Source: Guadua angustifolia (lineage: Eukaryota; Streptophyta; Magnoliopsida; Poales; Poaceae). Taken from it: a stretch of 64,000 bases of DNA. The stretch is from NCBI GenBank assembly GCA_036346375.1, contig JAYEVE010000238.1:106052-170051 (forward strand), given 5' to 3'. Shown here piece after piece: positions 56,712-64,000 of this stretch; the first letter of the stretch is position 1, and every line of letters starts with the position of its first letter. The notes beneath the pieces are model-generated. The model was not told where the DNA came from, did not search any database, and saw nothing but the letters and a program-made list of their open reading frames with translations. The position numbers were made by a program, and so were the translations under genes.

Positions 56712-57222
56712 TAGGAGTGGGCATTTCTAGACCGAACTGATTGCCGAACCAAATTAAATTGAATGAACCGATTAATTTGATTTTCTGTTAGATTTTATTT
56801 TGGTATTATTCGGTTTTCTGTTCAATTTTTTGCATTTAGAAATCGAAATTACCGAATAGTGCATGTACAATATCACTTTTATAATATTTTTCCAAAAACC
56901 AACAAAAAATTCTTATATTCTAACATCTTTATACATCTATGCGCTACATTCATGTGTTCTACTATTCTTAATTATGTCTGTAATGACTTACGAATATTAT
57001 GTGGGTTTATCTTTGTTACTCAGGTTGTGATATGAGAAGGGGCAAATCTAATATATCTAGTATTTATTCATATTTTGGCTAACCAAACCGAAATATTTCG
57101 TCTAATTCGGTTCGGTTTTGCATTTTGGTCAGAGAAATTCAATAGCCGGTTTTCAAAAACCGAATTATTTTAAAGCCAAATAAACCGAACCAGTACACCG
57201 AAAAACCGAATGCCTAGCCCTA
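56712..57222. mobile_element. hAT-type MITE, 511 bp (unit B copy)
   Basis: It starts TAGGAGTGGGCATTTC and ends GAATGCCTAGCCCTA, with flanks CTCTTCTC and CTCTTCTG exactly as in unit A (37906-38419). Confidence 0.85.
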
Positions 57223-58049
57223 CTCTTCTGCATGAAGCTGTTTCAACCATACTGGGACGGCCACATGGGAATGAGAGAACGCCTTAAGAGCGAATTTCCA
57301 TATTTCTTCCTTGAGTTGCTAATTTCCATATTTCTTCCTTGAGCTTGCCACATCGTGACGATGAGATTTCGTTTAAGGGGTAGGTTTGTAACATCCTGAA
57401 ATTTTGTCAAATTAAAATAATAAAGTTTCAAATTATTTTATGGGTTTATTGTGAATTGTTTGGGATTTTTGGAATTTGGGCATTTAAAGAAAATGTTATT
57501 CAATAACCTAGTTAATGATTCTAATTTTTAAACTCCAATCCAAAAACATTACTAAGACTAGATATATTTTCTTTAAGATCCAGACAACCCAAAGAGCCTC
57601 CCAAAATGTTTTATGAATTTTTGAATTTATTTGATGCTTCTAAAAAATCAAATATTATATTTCTCATTAAAACAAAAGCACCAAAAGTTTTTTTTAGAAA
57701 ATCTCATAGCCTATTATGCTCTAATTTTTTACAGAAACATTATTATCATTCCAGGATCGTCTCCAAAAATTTTCATAAAATTTGAAGCTGATTTGATACT
57801 AAAAAAATAAAAAACATTGGTTGCAAAAATAGGACTTTAAAAGAAAATTATAAAATACTAAAAATAGAAGGAGCCTTTAATCTAAAGCCATGTTCACTAA
57901 AAGGAGACATAAAATGTGGAAATACGCTTTTTTCCAAACTTGTTTAGCTCCTCTCTGTCTGTCTCTTTGCCACAGACCCATATGGCAGTGGCCTGCCTCG
58001 CCCCATGAGCTCTAAAGCACTCCCCATCCACACTGCGTGCGGCCAAAGA

Positions 58050-59485
58050 TGTAAGATCGAGGATGAGCCTAGAGGAGGTGAATAGGCTTTTCTAAATTTT
58101 CTATCACTAAAATTCAAGTTTAATGATTTCTAAGAACTAGTGACAATTTTAGCAAATCTAATACTTAACACTTCTAGTGATCACAAAATGATATCCCTAC
58201 ACAAGTATATCAATAGCTAAGCAAGTAGCACAAGAGAATCAAATTACTAGAATTGCACAAGAGTAAGACCAAGCAAACCACAAATAATGGACAAGTGAGT
58301 TTATCGTGGTCTCGGAGACTTGCCGCCTCCCCTACTCCACGTTGAGGTGACTTGAATTTCTTCAAGCCGCTCCTCTCGCTGAGCCTTCCCGATCACTATC
58401 GGTAGCTCTTCCCCGCCTCGGGTAGGCGAAGCCTTGCCTTCACACCGATTGGGCCTTCTCACAACCTTCTTCGAGAAGATCACCAATTCCGATCGCCTCC
58501 AAGCCGCCTCTAGGAGGCGGCAACCTCCAAGAGTAATAAACTTGACGGGCTTGAAGCTCAAGAGTGCAAACAATATGGCTCAACTAATGCAATGCTTTTA
58601 ATGCACTCAATTTTCTCCAAGAACTCAAAAGACAAGAATTGAATGCACAAGAGTGTAGAGAGTGTTGCTAGGGCTCAAGAGTATTCAATGGAGTCACCAA
58701 CTGTGCCCTAACACGGTGAGGGGTATTTATAACCCCAACCACTCAAACTAGCCGTTATTTACTTTTTCGCAGAATTTTCGCCATGGTTGGTACTACCACC
58801 TCTAGGGTTTCAGAGTACCACACCTGCAACTCAACGGCTATACGGCGGATTTATTGCACTGACACAAAGCCGCATATACAGCATTTCTATATGGCCGGTA
58901 CTACCGCCTCAAGGAACAACAGATCGCAAAATTGCTATTGTTACAAGTGCGTTAGTACCGCTTAATGCTAATCATCGCTACCACGGCCTGGCAGTGGTGC
59001 CTTGTGAATCCAAGAAAACCTTAAAGTCGCTTCATATTTTGCTACCGCTAACTATACCCGGTAGTAACGCAACCGCTAGATACGTCTATGAGTGCCGGCC
59101 TCGTGGCTTTTTCCAGATTTTGGATTTTCTTCAAATGCATGATTGTATATATGAACTATTGAGCCAAATTCTATGCACTTTCAAGTATTAAAGTCCAAAT
59201 CAAGTTCCTCTTAATAGTGCAAGACTATTCTAACAATCCGACCTTTGCTTCAAACTCCAAGATCGGTAAAAAGACTAGAAAATACTTCTAAAGTTTTATA
59301 CCTTCACTTCTTTCACTTCTTTTCTCGTATGCATTCTTCCTTTTAGCACTTGTGAAACTCCGACGCCCCTTGAACGATAGCTTTTCTGTGTTTCAACTTA
59401 CTTAATGCAAACAACATTAGTTCCTCTTTTCGTGATTGTCATTAATTACCAAAACCATCAAACACAAAGGGGCTTAGATGCTTTC
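58050..59485 (-). repeat. Solo LTR, 1.44 kb, nested
   Basis: On the minus strand it starts TGAAAGCATCTAAGCCCC and ends CTCGATCTTACA. The flanks CAAAGA and CAAGA agree with a 5-bp duplication plus one extra A. Unit A shows the empty site (ccagcatgcaccaag, 39240). It contains TTATAAATACC near 58730 on the minus strand, a likely TATA box, also seen in the related LTR at 63952. Confidence 0.82.
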
Positions 59486-60437
59486 ACAAGATGCACCAAG
59501 CGTGGGAGGCTTCCACCACGCTTTCCACCCCACCCCAACACAACACCACCATGCTTTGCCCATGCCTTCCGCGCCAAGTTACATAGCCTAAAACCGCTAG
59601 TAATAAGTAAGAGTAAAATACGCTAATATAAAATCAAGAAACCCTAACCTTAAACCACACCTATTTTATATAATAAGTTTATATTTAATTTTCTATCTGA
59701 TTTTTTGTCTTATTAAAGTTTGTCATTTACTATATTTCCGCTGAACAACATGTACATCCGACGTCATTGATCCCGACGTCGACATGTAACACCAATTGTG
59801 ATCTCGACTTTGTTGCAAACAACGATCAGCAAGGCAAACACCCCATTTGATCATACTGATCCTAGTGTTTTAATCATCATTTTGTTTCACCAAATCAATT
59901 TATACATGTGTGTATTTTCGTAAAGTTGCTATATTGTGATACTGTAGATATGCTCGTTATCTCATAGAACTTTCTTAATAAACATTGACATGTGAACCTT
60001 GATAACCTTAGATTAAGGTTAGATAATAAATAATATCGACATAGGTATATGCGATTACATACTAGTCCCTTAGCCATGCTTTAGTTTCAAAAATTAAAAT
60101 AATCAATTAAATTGTTTCTTGAGAATTTAAAAGGTTGGATATGACATTGAAGGTTATTGCTATTTTGATTTAAAAATCAAAATAAAATCAAGGGTTTGAC
60201 ACGGGCAATTATTGGTAATAGCTAGATGTGCATATGTTTTACAAGTAGTATAGGAAAGATTATCGTCCGTCGACTAAGGACCGAACTACTATGTTGATTT
60301 CAAGTTAAGACAACCGTATAATCACAAGTGCCGGTATGGGACAGTCTTAAACCAATTAAGTTATCTAGTTTAACTTTACATATTGGAAGTCTAGAATAGC
60401 ACGCACATTCCACTTAGGTCCGCTTGTAGGGGTTCTC

Positions 60438-61390
60438 GTACGTGGCTAATCCAGGATAAAAATAGAGGATGGACTCAAAAATTAGGTTAAATTGAAATAA
60501 ACATGTTAAACATTTTGTATTGTATTCTCATCACTCGAGTGTTGCTACATGTAGTTCATTATTTGAGAAATACTTATGCAACAATTGCTTGTTATACTTT
60601 TGAGAATCTATAAATAAGTTAACACCAATCAATCAAACAAATCGGCTATTATCTTTTTCAACCCACTTACACATTTACAATTGATAAGAAAATCATGAGC
60701 AAGGCTTCAATGCCTTCCTTTCCAATACAAGTTGTACAAATCTTGAAGTAAGTAATTACCATCTATCTTTTATTCATGTTTTAATATTTCAGATCTCACA
60801 AAAGGAAAGCATTGAAGCACCTCTCAAAAATCATATATTAGACAAGGGCTCATATTGTTTATTTATTGTCATGGTCACCCACTCACGGTTAGACACTCGC
60901 TAACTCACACTATGCCACCTTCACAAGCTGCTCAACATCACCGAAGGTTGTCCGCTGCCACACACCTATGCCCTCGCCAGACTCCTCAACATGCACTCGA
61001 CATCCTCACCATGGCCTTACAATCGCCAAGTCCCACGACATGCATCAAGTGCCCCTACTTGATGGGCTGCCATATCCTCGCAAAGAAGAGATGTTGAGTC
61101 ACCTCTATAGTCTCTACGCATACCGAGGGTTCAAGTTCAGCTTTGCAGACAACAAGTGAAGTTACAAATTGTAAAATTAAGCATTTAATAAGAAGTGGCT
61201 CGTGAAGCCACATGGTCTAAAAAAGTAGTTCACCATCCAAAGAAAGTTTCTTCTTCCTCTAGATGTGCCTAAGTGCATATACATTCGCACATCGCTATGA
61301 CAAAAATGAGCATCATCGCTAGAGAGGGTACATAGGATCTAGTGATCAAGGGTGGCCTCGAGCCCAACCGAGCCCACTTGTTGGATACAC
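60438..61390. other. Unit B-specific insert of unknown type
   Basis: It interrupts the LTR between matches to 40205 and 40195-40210 of unit A. It includes the 130-bp repeat also found before NLR2 (42865-43000) and a His/Pro/Thr-rich open frame at 60855-61097 without any domain I know. No clear termini. Confidence 0.4.
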
Positions 61391-61794
61391 CATTGTTTCT
61401 ATGTACCAATGTAACTGCACGTACTTACTAAAATGGGGGAGTGAGGATTCAAAGATGAGTGACATGAGAGAGTACAACATAGTACAAATATCTTCCTTCA
61501 AAGTGAGGACTCATTAGGTATAGCCTGTTGAGAGTACAATAGATGTACAAATTTCTTCGTGTATCATAGAAAGGATTTGTCATCACCGATCAAGTAAAGT
61601 TAACCTAGTTAATATAAAGGTTTTCGCCATGACATTTTTGACCACACGCCAAAAGCACGTGAAACTTACTTTAAAAGAATAAAAGGTTATGACTTGTTGA
61701 AAGCATCTAAGCCCCAAAAGTCCCTCTTGATTTTGGTAATTAATGACAATCATGTTTAAGAGACTAACATTTTCATTGAGTGTATTGAAATAGG

Positions 61795-62154
61795 TTAGTC
61801 CAAGGAGTATACCCTTGGGAATCGACTCAGAGCTTCCTGTAGGATCGCCCCCTCATACTCGTAGCCAAGATGGACTCGCTCCTTGAGAGGTTGTACTGCA
61901 AAACCAAAATTGAGGATGATCGCAACTCCTGTTAGTCCACCCTCCTTTAATTTGGCAATCATCCCTATGAGCTCCCCCACTTGGTCCGCCTCACTATCCC
62001 AGGGGAGCGAATTCCAGTTCATCAAGGCTTGGGGGGCACCGGAAAAGGAAGGAAGAGAAGGCTTAGGGTTGGCACAATAAAACCATTCCCTGATGCCAAC
62101 CTTTGTTCGAGGTCTTGAAAGGAAGCAGAAGATGAAGAGGCAAGTGAAGAACAA
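61795..62154 (-). pseudogene. Gypsy-associated extra ORF fragment (PF04195-like)
   Basis: The frame contains REWFYCANPKPSLPSFSG, then LPWDSEADQVGELIGMIAKL, GLTGVAIILNFG and VQPLKERVHLGYEYEG. This succession resembles the plant family labelled putative gypsy-type transposon (PF04195), whose members read REWF..NP.PSLP and GLTG...F..R.IQP...R.HP.YEY. The reading frame has no ATG at its start and its C-terminus passes into flanking LTR sequence, so it is a fragment. Function is unknown. The opposite orientation to the adjoining LTR suggests an antisense accessory ORF of a Tat-type element. Confidence 0.65.
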
Positions 62155-63266
62155 GGCGTAGAAACCGCCTCGCTCGCGACCGAAGTCTCATATATTATAG
62201 GGGAGCGATGCTAACTTTCGCCTTGAGCGGGAAAAATGCTTCGCTTTCCACACGCGCCCAGTTGCCTTAGGGCACGCCAAGATGGGCCGGTGGCCATGTG
62301 CGAATCGCCAAGACAAGCTTAATCTGGCCGAATCCACTTGGGATACGACATATCCCGATGACGGGCCAAAAGCCAATGATCGCACTAAACGGAATTAGGG
62401 TACCTTCAAAACTAAAATACCTTCTTATGATATGCCTCACGAAGGTCGATGTCTGGTCACCGCTCGTAACGGAATTAGATATCATAAGTTGATTCAAAAC
62501 GAAGATTCCGAGGTATGCCTCATGAAGGGCCATTAGCCGATACCACGTAGCAAAAGTGGTACTGTAAAGCGTGACAAGCCAAAGCTCAGCTATGGCCCAC
62601 AGATACCACTCGCTTAAAAGTCAATCTGAACGAGGGAAAATTCCAAGACGAAGTCGCCGGTCGCTCAATAAATTGGGTCGAAAACCACTCGTATGCTTAC
62701 ACGCGAGCTCTATCGAGTGCTTCACGACCTCTTTACCCACTATAGAGCACTTGCTAGGGAGAAAGCTACCGGAAACCCACGTCGATAAGAAGGCAATTGA
62801 TCGAAGCACTTTGGGGCTATTAGAGTATATGGATCACGGTAGATTCAAGGCAAGCGTTCACGTGGCCCAACTAGACGAGGCCGAGCCAAGCCGATCGCAT
62901 GGAAACAGAAGATACAGGTAGCACCAGCGCATGGGCGTAAGGAAGCCTCGAAGATAGCAACCGATCCCGATTAGGTAGGATACAACGCAACTGGGCCGTT
63001 ATCAAACGGATATGTATGGAGATATAATCACGACCTTGTATCCAACCAGACTCTATTTTGCAACCGCCTCCTCTCGCTATATAAAGGAGGGCGGGAAACA
63101 TCAACATGAGAGATCATCAGAAATAAGCTAGACACATATAATTTCAGAGCACGACTAGGGTATTATCTCCTCCGTGAGAGCCCGAACTCAGATAATTCTT
63201 TGCCTTGTGCTACCATCGAAGTTTGGATCCGGATCAGCCCTGCCTTTTTCATTATTACCTACAACA
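61797..63266 (+). mobile_element. 3' end of a Gypsy (Tat-like) element, truncated
   Basis: It consists of an antisense-coded ORF fragment (61795-62154), a purine tract ATAGGGGAGCGA (62197-62208), and a plus-oriented LTR (62209-63266) with a TATA box (TATATAAAGG near 63079) and end CCTACAACA. An extra ORF between integrase and the 3' LTR, sometimes antisense, is a known trait of the Tat lineage. The 5' part is missing. Confidence 0.6.
62209..63266 (+). repeat. Gypsy 3' LTR (~1.06 kb)
   Basis: It begins TGCTAACTTTCGCC after the purine tract and ends ACCTACAACA. The promoter-like TATATAAAGGAGGGCGGG lies about 190 bp before the end. The exact ends are unconfirmed because no partner LTR is in view. 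Confidence 0.55.
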
Positions 63267-64000
63267 AACGCCGATAATCGGATTGCTAGAAATAGGGTCG
63301 TATTTATTAAGAGGGTTTTTGACATTATCTTGATGTCATTTTAATGTCTAAAGGCTCAAATCTAATGATTAAACTCATGCGTTGTCACCTAGTGGTCCAA
63401 TTTTATAAATCTACTTAAGCCTCAAAGAAAACCTCTGAATCCCGGCATACTCATTTATGTTATCCCAAAGCAGCATGAGACAATGCAGAAGCATCCTCCC
63501 CTAAGGTCGGTGTGGAAAAACCCGAGAGGGGTTCTTTGGGGACCTGGTGGCGGTGTCATGCCACCATGGTAGCCTAGTGCTACGGGGTAGCTGTAGCATC
63601 GCCCCTTGGCCTAGTGTAAAAATTCCAGACGCCAGCATTTTGGGTACCAGCAGGCAGTGCTACGCCTATGGTAGCATGATGCTACGGGAAGCGGTAGCAA
63701 CCGAATTTTGGCCCAAGGTAGGAATTCCAGATAAGCACCCTTTTGGCCCTTAAAAGATAAAGGCCGGTGCTACCGATCCCAATAGGGCAAGAGCACCGGA
63801 TCCACTGCAAGAACGGCCTCTGTTAAAGCATTAAATGCTCGACTAGCCGGTGAGGATGGAGCCGTGCTACCGTCCTCACATGGTATGAGCAATCAAAAAC
63901 CCGATTTGATCGAATTTCGAGCTCAACTGCTAGTTTTTGTGGTTGGGGTTATAAATACCCTCCACCTGCATTCTCTAAAGAACTTTTGGTCCTTATTGAA

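Larger units (their letters stand above)
57387..61698. repeat. Solo LTR, unit B copy, with nested insertions, cut at 61698
   Basis: It starts TGTAACATCC after the same TAGGTT flank as unit A. It follows 38561-40570 in order but holds a 1.4 kb solo LTR (58050-59485), an unnamed ~950-bp insert (60438-61390), and at 61699 an LTR that runs out of the window. Confidence 0.75.
61699..64000 (+). repeat. LTR of the 58-kb solo-LTR family, interrupted, leaving the window
   Basis: It starts TGAAAGCATCTAAGCCCC after CTTGT, as the LTR at 59485 does on the minus strand. After about 98 bp it is interrupted by Gypsy DNA (61797-63266). It resumes near 63276 (cggattgctagaaatag, compare cggattgttagaatag in the other copy) and ends the window around ggttggggttataaatacc. 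Confidence 0.75.

Overview
The window is nuclear DNA from a grass (Poaceae). It has no operons, Shine-Dalgarno sites or prokaryotic gene density. About nine tenths is transposable-element DNA of typical grass kinds: Tourist-like MITEs, a CACTA element, a Copia element, solo LTRs of long-LTR elements, hAT derivatives, a Helitron and a Mutator-like MITE. The genes belong to a grass-type Rx-N/NB-ARC/LRR (NLR) immune receptor family. The species cannot be named from sequence alone.

Layout. 1-6.5 kb: LTR debris ending in a ~1 kb Gypsy-like LTR. 6.5-19.2 kb: a (TA)n corridor with two copies of a TIR element; the second copy is split by an 11.2 kb CACTA transposon (7921-19120) carrying decayed tnpA-like and tnpD-like genes, both on the minus strand. 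20.5-41.4 kb: unit A, with the intact one-exon NLR1 (20796-24812), an internally deleted hAT element, a 5.1 kb solo LTR, a Helitron, three relics of another NLR and a 2.8 kb solo LTR. 42.4-61.7 kb: unit B, a direct-orientation paralogue of unit A. It holds NLR2 (43343-53076), a pseudogene with five frameshifts and a 5.6 kb Copia element in its LRR region; the Copia itself carries a hAT-type MITE. One NLR relic, a shared MITE and the same solo LTR (itself invaded) follow. 61.7-64 kb: an LTR running off the window, interrupted by the 3' end of a Tat-like Gypsy element.

The most useful result is the A/B comparison. Insertions present in one unit have intact empty sites in the other, so target-site duplications and element ends can be read to the base. 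Elements shared by both units predate the ~22 kb tandem duplication; the private ones are later.

The most interesting protein is NLR1. It is a full-length NLR with no Walker A lysine motif and no recognisable GLPL motif, and about 240 charged helical residues separate RNBS-A from kinase-2. Its pseudogene sister kept the same altered P-loop region, so the change is ancestral to both copies. A P-loop-less atypical CC-NBS-LRR has been described in rice (Pb1), also in a locally duplicated setting; whether this gene is related needs a search.
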